From: Aliidongia sp035943795
Lineage (GTDB): Bacteria; Pseudomonadota; Alphaproteobacteria; ATCC43930; CGMCC-115725
Length of the DNA: 64,000 bases
NCBI RefSeq assembly: GCF_035943795.1
Contig: NZ_DASZBY010000093.1
Location: forward strand, 72,253 to 136,252
Direction of reading: 5' to 3'
Shown here: positions 17,953-26,865 of the stretch, in pieces
Position numbering within the stretch: the stretch's first letter is position 1
Layout: each line of letters opens with the position of its first letter
Notes under the pieces: generated by a model
Told to the model about the DNA's origin: nothing
Databases searched by the model: none
Seen by the model: only the letters and a program-made list of their open reading frames with translations
Made by a program: the position numbers and the translations under genes

Positions 17953-18810
17953 ATGCCCGATGCCTCCCCCTCCGTTCCTTCCCCCGTGGCGCTCGAACGC
18001 GCCGACGGCGCCGTGCGTCTGGCGCTGACGTTGCGCGACGGACGGACGCGGATCGAAACGCTGTATCAGCGGGCACCGGCGCGCATGCTGTTTCCGGCCG
18101 TGCCGGAGGATCACCCGGCCCAGGCGGTGCTGCTCAATACGGCTGGCGGCATCGCCGGCGGCGACCGGATCCAGACCGAGATCCGGGCCGGCGCCGGGAC
18201 CATCGCGACGGTGACGACCCAGGCGGCCGAGAAGATCTATCGGGCGCTCGATGCGCCGGCCCGACTCGACACGAAGATCGCGATCGCGGACGGCGCCTGG
18301 TTCGAGTGGCTGCCGCAGGAAACCATCCTGTTCGACAATGCCCGGCTGGACCGGCGGCTCGCGTTCGATCTGGCGCCCGACGCGCGCCTGTTGGCGGCGG
18401 AGACGGTGCTGTTCGGCCGCGCCGCCCGGGGCGAGCAGATGCGCTGCGGGCAATTGCACGATTCTTGGGCACTCCGCAGGCACGGGCGCCTCGTCTGGGC
18501 CGATCGCCTGCGGCTGACCGGCGACATCAGGACGATGCTCGATCGACCGTTCGGCTTTGCCGGTGCTGTCGGCATGACCACGCTGCTCCATGCCGGCCCG
18601 GCCGCGGCATCGTTCTTGCCACGGGCGAGGGAGATCGCAGCTGCCCAATCGGCCGAGGGGGCGGCAACGCTCGTCAATGGTATCCTGCTGATCCGCTTCC
18701 TGGATCGCGACGGCGCGCGGCTGCGGGAATCGGCGGCATCGGCCGCCATGATGCTGCGTCACGAGATTGCCGGCCTGTCGCCGACGCCCCCGCGCGTCTG
18801 GCGCAGCTAG
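17953..18810 (+). CDS. ureD: Urease accessory protein UreD
   Basis: 285 aa from the ATG at 17953. UreD binds the urease apoenzyme and recruits UreF and UreG for nickel delivery. Family motifs are seen: FPAVPEDHPAQAVLLNTAGGIAGGDR, TQAAEKIYRA, WLPQETILFDNARL. An upstream ATG at 17848, 8 bp after the hutU stop and with a GAGG site, would add 35 poorly conserved residues, so the exact start is uncertain. It leads the ureDABCEFG operon; the tight link to hutU suggests read-through from the hut promoter. Confidence 0.92.
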   Translation: MPDASPSVPSPVALERADGAVRLALTLRDGRTRIETLYQRAPARMLFPAVPEDHPAQAVLLNTAGGIAGGDRIQTEIRAGAGTIATVTTQAAEKIYRALDAPARLDTKIAIADGAWFEWLPQETILFDNARLDRRLAFDLAPDARLLAAETVLFGRAARGEQMRCGQLHDSWALRRHGRLVWADRLRLTGDIRTMLDRPFGFAGAVGMTTLLHAGPAAASFLPRAREIAAAQSAEGAATLVNGILLIRFLDRDGARLRESAASAAMMLRHEIAGLSPTPPRVWRS

Positions 18811-18826
18811 AAGGAGTGGCCGAACG

Positions 18827-19129
18827 ATGAATCTCAGTCCACGGGAAAAGGACAAGCTGCTGGTCGCCATGGCGGCGATCGTGGCGCGACGGCGCCTGGA
18901 ACGGGGCGTCAAGCTCAACTATCCCGAGGCTATCGCGCTCATCACCGATTTCGTGGTGGAGGGCGCCCGCGACGGCCGACGGGTCGCCGACCTGATGGCG
19001 GCGGGCGGCGAGATCCTGACGCGCGACCAGGTGATGGACGGCGTGGCCGAGATGATCCACGACATCCAGGTCGAGGCGACCTTTCCCGACGGCACCAAGC
19101 TCGTCACCGTGCACGAGCCGATCCGATGA
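18827..19129 (+). CDS. ureA: Urease gamma subunit
   Basis: 100 aa. Smallest structural subunit of urease, whose UreA, UreB and UreC form the (ABC)3 trimer. It has the full-length family sequence MNLSPREKDKLLVAMAAIVA...GVKLNYPEAIALI...ATFPDGTKLVTVHEPI. The ATG at 18827 has a GAAGGAG ribosome site. It overlaps ureB by 4 bp (ATGA), consistent with translational coupling. Confidence 0.98.
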   Translation: MNLSPREKDKLLVAMAAIVARRRLERGVKLNYPEAIALITDFVVEGARDGRRVADLMAAGGEILTRDQVMDGVAEMIHDIQVEATFPDGTKLVTVHEPIR

Positions 19130-19440
19130 TTCCCGGCGAGATCATTCCCGCCGCCGGTGAGATCGAGCTGAACGCCGGTCGTCCCACGATCACCCTCACC
19201 ATCGCCAATACCGGCGATCGGCCGATCCAGGTCGGCAGCCATTTCCATTTCGCCGAGACCAACAATGCGCTGACGTTCGACCGCACCGCCGCCCGTGGCA
19301 TGCGGCTCGACATCGCCGCCGGCACCGCGGTTCGCTTCGAACCCGGCCAGACCCGCGAAGTAACCCTCGTCGCCTTTGCCGGCAACCGCGAAGTCTACGG
19401 CTTCGCCGGCGCGGTCATGGGCAAGCTGGAGAGGCCCTGA
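19126..19440 (+). CDS. ureB: Urease beta subunit
   Basis: 104 aa. Start MIPGEIIPAAGEIELNAGR and the conserved GDRPIQVGSHFHFAETN and FEPGQTREVTLVAFAGNREVYGF are as in all bacterial UreB proteins. It is a separate gene, unlike the fused UreAB of Helicobacter. It overlaps ureA by four bases, and its final A is the first base of the ureC ATG. Confidence 0.98.
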   Translation: MIPGEIIPAAGEIELNAGRPTITLTIANTGDRPIQVGSHFHFAETNNALTFDRTAARGMRLDIAAGTAVRFEPGQTREVTLVAFAGNREVYGFAGAVMGKLERP

Positions 19441-21152
19441 TGGCAACCAGAATGGACCGCCGCGCCTATGCCGGCATGTTCGGACCGACCGTGGGCGACC
19501 GCATCCGCCTGGCCGATACCGAGCTGTTCATCGAGGTCGAGGCCGACCACACGATCTATGGCGAGGAGGTCAAGTTCGGCGGCGGCAAGGTCATCCGCGA
19601 CGGCATGGGCCAGAGCCAATTATCGAGTGCCGAGGGCGCGGTAGACACGGTCATCACCAACGTGGTCGTGCTCGACCCAGCCGGCATCTTCAAGGCCGAT
19701 GTCGGCCTGAAGCACGGCCGCATCGTCGGGTGGGGCAAGGCCGGCAATCCGGACGTGCAGCCGGGCGTCACCATCATCATCGGTCCGGGTACGGAGATTA
19801 TCGCCGGCGAGGGCAAAATTCTGACCGCCGGCGGCATCGACACCCATATCCATTTCATCTGCCCGCAGCAGGTCGACGAAGCGCTCTACAGCGGTGTCAC
19901 CACCATGCTGGGCGGCGGCGTGGGCCCGGCGGCGGGCACCAGTGCCACCAGTTGCACCGCCGGCCCCTGGCACCTGGAGCGCATGCTGCAGGCGGCCGAG
20001 GGATTGCCGATGAACATCGGCTTCTTCGGCAAGGGCAACGCCAGCAAGCCCAATGCCTTAATCGAGATGATCGAGGCCGGCGCCTGCGGCCTGAAACTGC
20101 ATGAGGATTGGGGCACCACCCCGGCGGCGATCGACTGCTGCCTGTCGGTCGCCGACGATCATGACGTGCAGGTGGCGCTGCACAGCGACACGCTCAACGA
20201 AAGCGGCTTCGTCGAGACCACGATCGGCGCCTTCAAGGGCCGCACGATCCACGCCTTCCATACCGAGGGCGCCGGTGGCGGCCATGCGCCCGATATCCTG
20301 AAGGTGGTGGGCGAGCCCAACGTGCTGCCGTCCTCGACCAACCCGACGCGGCCCTACACCGTGAATACGCTCGACGAGCATCTGGACATGCTCATGGTCT
20401 GCCATCATCTCGATCCGCGTATTCCTGAGGATATCGCCTTCGCCGAAAGCCGGATCCGCAAGGAGACGATCGCGGCCGAGGATATCCTGCAGGATCTGGG
20501 CGCCATCTCGATGATCTCGTCCGACAGCCAGGCCATGGGCCGGGTCGGCGAAGTGCTGATCCGCTGCTGGCAGACCGCAGACAAGATGCGTCGCCAGCGC
20601 GGGCGGCTGCCCGGCGACGGCCCGAACAACGATAATTTCCGCGTCCGGCGCTATCTGGCGAAATACACGATCAATCCGGCGATCGCCCATGGCATCTCGG
20701 ATCTGGTCGGTTCGATCGCGCCCGGCAAGTTCGCCGACCTGGTCCTCTGGTCGCCGGCCTTCTTCGGCGTGAAGCCCGATATGGTGCTGAAAGGCGGTTC
20801 GATCGCGGCAGCACCGATGGGCGATCCCAACGCCAGCATCTCGACGCCGCAGCCGGTGCATTATCGGCCGATGTTCGCCAATTTCGGCCGTGCCCTGACG
20901 CTGAGCAGCGTCAGCTTCGTCAGCCAGGCGGCGCTGGCCGGCGGCATCGCCGGACGCCTGGGTTTGAGCCGCCCGCTCCATGCCGTCAGCAACACGCGCG
21001 GCGGCATCTCGAAGAAGAGCATGGTGCTGAACGACGCCACGCCCAGGATCGAGGTCGATGCCGAGACCTACGAGGTCCGCGCCGACGGCGAGTTGCTGAC
21101 CTGCGCGCCGGCCGACGTGCTGCCGATGGCGCAGCGGTATTTCCTGTTTTGA
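19440..21152 (+). CDS. ureC: Urease alpha subunit (catalytic)
   Basis: 570 aa nickel amidohydrolase that splits urea to ammonia and carbamate. Active-site residues are intact: His136 and His138 (IDTHIHF), Lys219 in GLKLHEDWG (carbamylated, bridges the two nickels), the HSDTLNE and HAFHTEGAGGGHAPD histidines, the flap MVCHHLDPRIPED and the Asp in SSDSQAMGR. Numbering is two above the Klebsiella enzyme. No internal damage is visible, so the enzyme should be functional. Confidence 0.98.
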   Translation: MATRMDRRAYAGMFGPTVGDRIRLADTELFIEVEADHTIYGEEVKFGGGKVIRDGMGQSQLSSAEGAVDTVITNVVVLDPAGIFKADVGLKHGRIVGWGKAGNPDVQPGVTIIIGPGTEIIAGEGKILTAGGIDTHIHFICPQQVDEALYSGVTTMLGGGVGPAAGTSATSCTAGPWHLERMLQAAEGLPMNIGFFGKGNASKPNALIEMIEAGACGLKLHEDWGTTPAAIDCCLSVADDHDVQVALHSDTLNESGFVETTIGAFKGRTIHAFHTEGAGGGHAPDILKVVGEPNVLPSSTNPTRPYTVNTLDEHLDMLMVCHHLDPRIPEDIAFAESRIRKETIAAEDILQDLGAISMISSDSQAMGRVGEVLIRCWQTADKMRRQRGRLPGDGPNNDNFRVRRYLAKYTINPAIAHGISDLVGSIAPGKFADLVLWSPAFFGVKPDMVLKGGSIAAAPMGDPNASISTPQPVHYRPMFANFGRALTLSSVSFVSQAALAGGIAGRLGLSRPLHAVSNTRGGISKKSMVLNDATPRIEVDAETYEVRADGELLTCAPADVLPMAQRYFLF

Positions 21153-21177
21153 CGCCCTCACCCTTCCCAACGCTGAG

Positions 21178-21210
21178 CCCCCTCTCCGCCCCGATGGGGC
21201 GGAGAGGGGG
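21178..21210. terminator. Perfect 15-bp hairpin between ureC and ureE
   Basis: CCCCCTCTCCGCCCC - GAT - GGGGCGGAGAGGGGG: fifteen paired bases with a 3-base loop, 25 bp after the ureC stop and 12 bp before ureE. There is no T-run after it, so it is not a classic intrinsic terminator. It may be an intergenic repeat copy, an attenuator, or a 3' stabiliser that favours ureDABC mRNA over ureEFG. Confidence 0.6.
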
Positions 21211-21222
21211 CGTTCTCGCCTG

Positions 21223-21687
21223 ATGCGCCGCGCCCACACCGCCCGCAAGGCCGGCACCTGGCCTGCTGCCCGACAGGCCGGCACCGTCACGCTCTCCTAC
21301 CTGGAACGCCATCGCCGGCGGCTGCGCCTGGTGACCGACCAGGGCGAGCCGCTGCTGCTCGACCTGGCGAAGGCCGTGCTGCTGGGCGAGGGCGACGGGC
21401 TGGAACTCGACGAGGGCGGCTTCGTCGAGGTCAGGGCGGCCAAGGAAGCGCTGCTGGAGATCCGCGCCGGCACGGCCGGCCTCGCCCGTCTGGCCTATCA
21501 TCTGGGCAACCGGCATCTGCCGATCCAGCTGTTGCCGGACGCGCTGCTGATCCGCGACGATCACGTCATCGCCGACATGGTGCGGGGGCTGGGCGGCGAA
21601 GTGCGCGCGGTCACCGTGCCCTTCACGCCCGAGGCTGGGGCCTATGCCGGCGGACACGACCATTCGAGCAGGTTCGAGGATGAGTGA
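21223..21687 (+). CDS. ureE: Urease accessory nickel chaperone UreE
   Basis: 154 aa. UreE brings nickel to UreG for urease activation. The N-terminal peptide-binding domain (VTLSYLERHRRRLRLVTDQGEPLLLDLAKA) and the metal-binding domain (AYHLGNRHLPIQLLPDALLIRDDHVIADMVRGLG) are visible; the His in GNRHLP and RDDHV match the known nickel site. The His-rich tail seen in Klebsiella is reduced to GGHDHSS. It overlaps the ureF start by eight bases. Confidence 0.94.
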   Translation: MRRAHTARKAGTWPAARQAGTVTLSYLERHRRRLRLVTDQGEPLLLDLAKAVLLGEGDGLELDEGGFVEVRAAKEALLEIRAGTAGLARLAYHLGNRHLPIQLLPDALLIRDDHVIADMVRGLGGEVRAVTVPFTPEAGAYAGGHDHSSRFEDE

Positions 21688-22350
21688 CCTGGGTTGGCTG
21701 CTGCCGCTCGGCACCTGGCTGTCGCCCTCCTATCCGGTCGGTGCTTTTTCCTATAGCCACGGGCTGGAATGGGTCGTCGAAGCCGGCAAGGTCACCGACG
21801 TGACGGGGCTCGCCGACTATGTCGCGACGGTCCTGGAGGCCGGTGCCGGCTGGGCCGATCTGGTGCTGCTCGCCGCATCCTGGCGCGCCGCCGCGACCGA
21901 CGATGCCGCCGGGTTCGAAGAGGTCCGCGAGTTGGCCCAGGCCCTGCGCGGCACGGCCGAAACATCGCTCGAAACCACCCAGCAGGGCGCATCCTTCGTG
22001 CTCGCGACCCGTGCCGCCTGGCCCGGCACGCCGCTCGACCGGCTGGCCGGCGACCAACCGCTGACCTATCCCGTCGCCTTCGGCGCCGCTGCGGCCGGGC
22101 AGATCCCGCTCGCGGCTGCCCTATTGGGTTTCGCCCAGGCGGTTGCGGCCAATCTGGTGTCGGCGGGCGTGCGGCTCATCCCCTTGGGCCAGACCGACGG
22201 GCAACGCACACTCGCCCTCCTCGCCTCGATCGTCGCCCGGATCGCGGCGGCGGCCGAGGCCGCATCGCTCGACGAGATCGGCACGGCGGCGCCGGCGATC
22301 GATCTCTCATCCATGCGTCACGAGACGCAATATACGAGGCTGTTCCGCTC

Positions 22351-22354
<4 letters not shown>
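21680..22354 (+). CDS. ureF: Urease accessory protein UreF
   Basis: 224 aa all-helical protein of the UreDFG activation complex; it gates the GTPase activity of UreG. Signature WLSPSYPVGAFSYSHGLEW at the start and the end SSMRHETQYTRLFRS are typical. The ATG at 21680 overlaps the ureE end, and the gene ends in ATGA with ureG. Confidence 0.95.
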
Positions 22355-22977
<623 letters not shown>

Positions 22978-23859
22978 CTACAAGACCGCCCGCTCGCGCT
23001 GGAACAACTCGAGCAGGAAGTCGGTGACGGTGCGGATCGGCGGGGTGGACATCACGTCGCGCCGGGTCAGCAGCCAGATCTCGCGGGTCGGCGGCAGCGG
23101 CTCGATCGGTACCGGGACCAGGCCGGGGTCGGTCGACCCGAGGAAATTCGGCAGCAGGGCGATGCCGCAGCCGGCACGGGCAGCGCCGGCCTGGGTCATC
23201 TGGCTGTTGGTGCGGAACGCCAGCCGACAGGTCGGGAACTGGCGAGCCAGCCACGCCGCCTCGGGCAGATGCGCGCCGGCCTCGTCGAATCCCACGAAGA
23301 TCGGTGTCTCACCGACCGCGATCCGATCGCGCCAGCCCGTCGTCCCATAGAAGCCGTGCCGCAGTGTGGCGACGGCGCGGGCGATGAGGTCCCCGTCCTG
23401 GGGCCGAGCGAGCCGCAGCGCCACGTCGGCCTCGTGCCGCGGCAGGCTGATCGCGCGCAGGTCGGCAATCACCTCCAGGTCGAGCGCCGGATGGTGCTGC
23501 TGCAGCGGTCCCAACCGCGGCACGAGGAACGCCTCCGCCAAGGTCGGCGTCGCGGTGATGCGCACGAGACCCGCGACCTCGGCCGACGCTTCCCGACGCG
23601 GCAATAAACGAGCGGCGGTCTCCATGGCGCCTGCCGCCTGCAGCGCGTCGCGGCCGGCAGCGGTCAGTTCGTAGCCGGTCGGCCGCCGCTCGAACAGCCG
23701 AGCCCCGACCGTCTCCTCCAGCCCCGCGACGCGGCGCGCCACCGTCGCGTGGTTGACGCCGAGGGCCCGTGCTGCCGCAGACAAGCTGCCGTGCCGGGCG
23801 AGTGCTGCGAAGAAGCGCACGTCCTCCCAATCCGGCCCTGTGCGAAAACGATCAGCCAT
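22978..23859 (-). CDS. LysR-family transcriptional regulator
   Basis: 293 aa. The N-terminal winged helix reads DVRFFAALARHGSLSAAARALGVNHATVARRVAGLE, close to the LysR subgroup that often controls small oxidoreductase or hydrolase genes. The C-terminal half is a substrate-binding fold (LVRITATPTLAEAFLVPRLGPLQ, GCGIALLPNFLG). It is divergent from the MBL-fold hydrolase gene (86-bp gap), its likely target. Effector unknown. Confidence 0.88.
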   Translation of the reverse strand: MADRFRTGPDWEDVRFFAALARHGSLSAAARALGVNHATVARRVAGLEETVGARLFERRPTGYELTAAGRDALQAAGAMETAARLLPRREASAEVAGLVRITATPTLAEAFLVPRLGPLQQHHPALDLEVIADLRAISLPRHEADVALRLARPQDGDLIARAVATLRHGFYGTTGWRDRIAVGETPIFVGFDEAGAHLPEAAWLARQFPTCRLAFRTNSQMTQAGAARAGCGIALLPNFLGSTDPGLVPVPIEPLPPTREIWLLTRRDVMSTPPIRTVTDFLLELFQRERAVL

Positions 23860-23945
23860 TGCGAAAATTTAGCGAATTCCCGCTCAGGCCGCCAGCGCCT
23901 ATCTCCTGGAAGCCGCATCGATGCGTCCCACCTGGAGCCCGTTCA

Positions 23946-24722
23946 ATGTCTACGTTCGATACTACGCTCACCTTGATCGGCGGCCCGACCGTCGTCATCG
24001 AACTGGGCGGGCTGCGCCTGGTCACCGACCCGACGTTCGACGCGCCCGGCACCTATCCGTCCGGCACCATCATGCTGGAGAAGACCACCGCCCCGGCCCT
24101 GTCAGTCGCCGAGATCGGCGCGATCGACGCAGTGCTGCTGAGCCACGACCAGCATTCCGACAATCTCGACCGCGCCGGCCGGGCCTTCCTGCCCCAGGTC
24201 CGGACGACTTTGACCACACCGATCGGGGCGAGCCGGCTCGGCGGCAATGCGGTCGGCCTCGCTCCCTGGCAGACCGTCACGCTCGACGGTACCAAGGGGG
24301 CCAGCCTGCATGTGACCGCCGCCCCGGCACGCCACGGTCCGCCGGGCATCGAACCGATCGCGGGCGACGTCGCTGGCTTCCTGTTGGGCGTCGATGAACC
24401 GGGCGACGCGATCTACATCACCGGCGACACGGTTTGGTACGAGGGAGTGGCCGAGGTCGCCCGCCGCTTCAAGCCCAAGCTGGTCATCCTGTTCGCCGGT
24501 TCGGCCGAGCCGCGCGGCCGGTTCCATCTGACCATGGACGCGAACGACGCGCTCGAAACCGCTCACGCCTTTCCCGATGCGAAGATCGTCGCGGTGCATA
24601 ACGAGGGCTGGGGCCATTTCGCCGAGACCGACGCCGACCTGCGGCAGGCCTTCACCACGCTCGGCATCGGCGACCGTCTGGTGCCGCTGGAGCGTGGCCG
24701 GCTGGTCCGCCTGTCCCTGTAG
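23946..24722 (+). CDS. MBL-fold metallo-hydrolase (COG2220, UlaG-like)
   Basis: 258 aa. Metallo-beta-lactamase fold: GGPTVVIELGGLRLVTDPTFD, metal motif VLLSHDQHSDNLDRAGRAFL, a later His in AARHGPPG (read as PARHGPPG), the Asp in YITGDTVWYEG, and the final His in VHNEGWGHF. The motif is HxxHxDN instead of the strict HxHxDH, usual for this COG2220 branch. It acts in the cytosol (no signal peptide) on an unknown substrate. The start at 23946 gives MSTFDTTLTLIGGPT. Its end is 2 bp from the convergent exporter gene. Confidence 0.85.
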   Translation: MSTFDTTLTLIGGPTVVIELGGLRLVTDPTFDAPGTYPSGTIMLEKTTAPALSVAEIGAIDAVLLSHDQHSDNLDRAGRAFLPQVRTTLTTPIGASRLGGNAVGLAPWQTVTLDGTKGASLHVTAAPARHGPPGIEPIAGDVAGFLLGVDEPGDAIYITGDTVWYEGVAEVARRFKPKLVILFAGSAEPRGRFHLTMDANDALETAHAFPDAKIVAVHNEGWGHFAETDADLRQAFTTLGIGDRLVPLERGRLVRLSL

Positions 24723-24724
24723 GG

Positions 24725-25789
24725 TCAGGCGACGCCCAGGACGCGGATCAGCGCCAGGCTGATCGTGACGAGGACGAGAAGCGAAACGATCACCGTCGTC
24801 GTCACCCGGCCGCCGGCCCGGGCGACGACGCGGACATCCACGCCCAGGCCGAGGGCCGCCATCGCGATCACCGTCAGAAGGTTGGCGATGACTGCGGCCG
24901 GCGCCAGCACGAGATGCGGGACGAGGTCGGCCGAGCGCAGGCCGCCCAGCACCAGGAAGCCGACGATGAACCAGGGGACCAGCCGATGCAGCGGCAGCTT
25001 GCCCGTCGTGGGCAGGTCCTCGCCGGCCACCACCGCGGAACGATGGATCGCCGCCTTTTCCAGGTGGCCGGCGCCCAGGGACAGGAACAGCACGACCGGC
25101 CCCAGCATCAGCACGCGGACCAGCTTGACCAAGGTGCCGATCTGGGTGCTGAGCAGGCCGGCCGGCACCGTCGCCGCCAGCACCTGGGGCACGGCATAGA
25201 CCGTCAGGCCGGCCAGCACGCCGTATTGTGTCGCCGACAGGCCGAACAGCGGCATCAGCAGCGGCAGGGTCAACACCACGACCACGCCCAGTACGGCGGT
25301 GAAGGCGATCGAGGAGGCGACGTCGTCGCTGTCGGCATGGATTACCGGTGCCACCGCGGCGATGGCGGAATTGCCGCAGATCGAGTTGCCGCACGCGATC
25401 AGGATGGCGATCCGCTGTGGCAGGCCCATCAGCCGGCCCAGCATGTAGCTGGCCGGGATCGCTACCAAGACGATGCCGACGATGCCGAGCAGCAGCCCCG
25501 GCCCGACCGCGAGGATGGTCTGCACGCTGATCGAGGCACCCAGCAGCATGACCGCGAGTTCGAGCAGGAACTTGGCGCTGAAACCGATGCCCGGCAGCCA
25601 GCGCCGATGGGGCGTCCAGACCGAACGGACAATCGTGCCGAGCAGGATCGCCAGGACCAGGGCTTCGAGATACGGCCGACCGAGCAGCCGTTCCTCGACG
25701 ACCTGCAGTCCGACCGCCGCCAGCGTCACGGCGGCGCACAGCGCGACGCCAGGCAGGAAGCGGGCCGGGTTGGCAAGGAGGGCAGGCAT
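24725..25789 (-). CDS. YeiH/UPF0324-family putative sulfate exporter
   Basis: 354 aa integral membrane protein with about ten hydrophobic segments. Family motifs are seen in ALVLAILLGTIVRSVW, AKFLLELAVMLLGASIS, ACGNSICGNSAIAAVAPVI and GLTVYAVPQVLAA. YeiH homologues are called sulfate exporters, but transport has rarely been tested. It is divergent from a LysR gene, the same layout as yeiE-yeiH in enterobacteria. Confidence 0.88.
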   Translation of the reverse strand: MPALLANPARFLPGVALCAAVTLAAVGLQVVEERLLGRPYLEALVLAILLGTIVRSVWTPHRRWLPGIGFSAKFLLELAVMLLGASISVQTILAVGPGLLLGIVGIVLVAIPASYMLGRLMGLPQRIAILIACGNSICGNSAIAAVAPVIHADSDDVASSIAFTAVLGVVVVLTLPLLMPLFGLSATQYGVLAGLTVYAVPQVLAATVPAGLLSTQIGTLVKLVRVLMLGPVVLFLSLGAGHLEKAAIHRSAVVAGEDLPTTGKLPLHRLVPWFIVGFLVLGGLRSADLVPHLVLAPAAVIANLLTVIAMAALGLGVDVRVVARAGGRVTTTVIVSLLVLVTISLALIRVLGVA

Positions 25790-25897
25790 GACAGGCTCCG
25801 GAAAACATCCGTCGGCTGCGACGCCGGCCCTGCTGAACTGAGCTTGCGGCGATCATAACTCCAATACATATTTCTCATGTTCCTATAGACTGGATCT

Positions 25898-26794
25898 ATG
25901 GGATTGAACCTGCACCTGCTCCGCCTGTTCGCCACGGTTGCCCGGCACGGAAGCTTCTCGCGCGCCGCCGAGGCACTGCACCTGAGCCAACCGGCGGTTT
26001 CTAAGGGCGTGCGCGATTTCGAGGCGCAGGTCGGCAGCCGCCTTTTGGAGCGGGGCGGTCCCGGTGGTGTGGCCTTGACCGAGGCCGGCAGCCTGCTGAT
26101 GCGGCACGCCGCAACCCTGTTCGGTGCCGAACGCGCGGCTGAGGAAGAGCTGGCGGCGCTCCGCGGCCTGCAGCGCGGCACGCTGAGCGTCGGGGCGAGT
26201 ACGACCGTCGCGACCTATCAGCTGCCGCCGATCCTGGGAGCGTTCCACAAGCGTCATCCCGACATCGAGCTGCGCCTGACCAGCGCCAACACCCGGGCGA
26301 TCGCCGAGCTGCTGAGTGCCCGCGATCTGGACATCGCGCTGGTCGAAGGTCCGGTCGACGAACCCGGCATCGAGGTCCTGCCGTGGCGCACGGAACGGAT
26401 GATCCTGATCGCCGCCCCCGATCATCGCCTGGCGCAGTCGGGCCGCCCGGTCACGACGCAGGATGTCGCCGACGAGATCGTCATCGTGCGCGAGCCTGGA
26501 TCCGGCACCCGCGACGTGGCATTGGCAGCACTCGAAACCTACCACATCGTTCCGCGCCGGATCCTCGAGGTCGGCAGCACCGAAGCCATCAAGCAGATCG
26601 TCGCCGGCGGATATGGCGTCGCGATCGTGTCGGCGGCCGCAGCGGCGGACCAGATCGCGCTGGGCAAACTCGCCGTCCTGCGGGCGACGGGCTTCGACGT
26701 TCGGCGCACTTTGACCCGGTTGCGCCTGCCGGCGCGGCAGCCCAGTGCCGCGGCCGCCGCCTTCGACGCACTGCTCGACCGACCCTCGGACTGA
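25898..26794 (+). CDS. LysR-family regulator (YeiE/CysB-like context)
   Basis: 298 aa. Helix-turn-helix LFATVARHGSFSRAAEALHLSQPAVSKGVRDFE, then a periplasmic-binding-like effector domain (LSVGASTTVATYQLPPILGAFHKRHPDIEL, VREPGSGTRDVALAAL, GGYGVAIVSAAAAADQIALGKL). The GSGTR motif is common in the sulfur and YeiE group. The AT-rich divergent gap (25790-25897) should hold its T-N11-A sites. It probably controls the yeiH-like exporter. Confidence 0.9.
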   Translation: MGLNLHLLRLFATVARHGSFSRAAEALHLSQPAVSKGVRDFEAQVGSRLLERGGPGGVALTEAGSLLMRHAATLFGAERAAEEELAALRGLQRGTLSVGASTTVATYQLPPILGAFHKRHPDIELRLTSANTRAIAELLSARDLDIALVEGPVDEPGIEVLPWRTERMILIAAPDHRLAQSGRPVTTQDVADEIVIVREPGSGTRDVALAALETYHIVPRRILEVGSTEAIKQIVAGGYGVAIVSAAAAADQIALGKLAVLRATGFDVRRTLTRLRLPARQPSAAAAAFDALLDRPSD

Positions 26795-26865
26795 CGCGAC
26801 GGAACGAAGCGTGTCGCCTGCAGTTGGTGAATTAGAAAAACCGAATGCGACCGGGGGGATGACCG

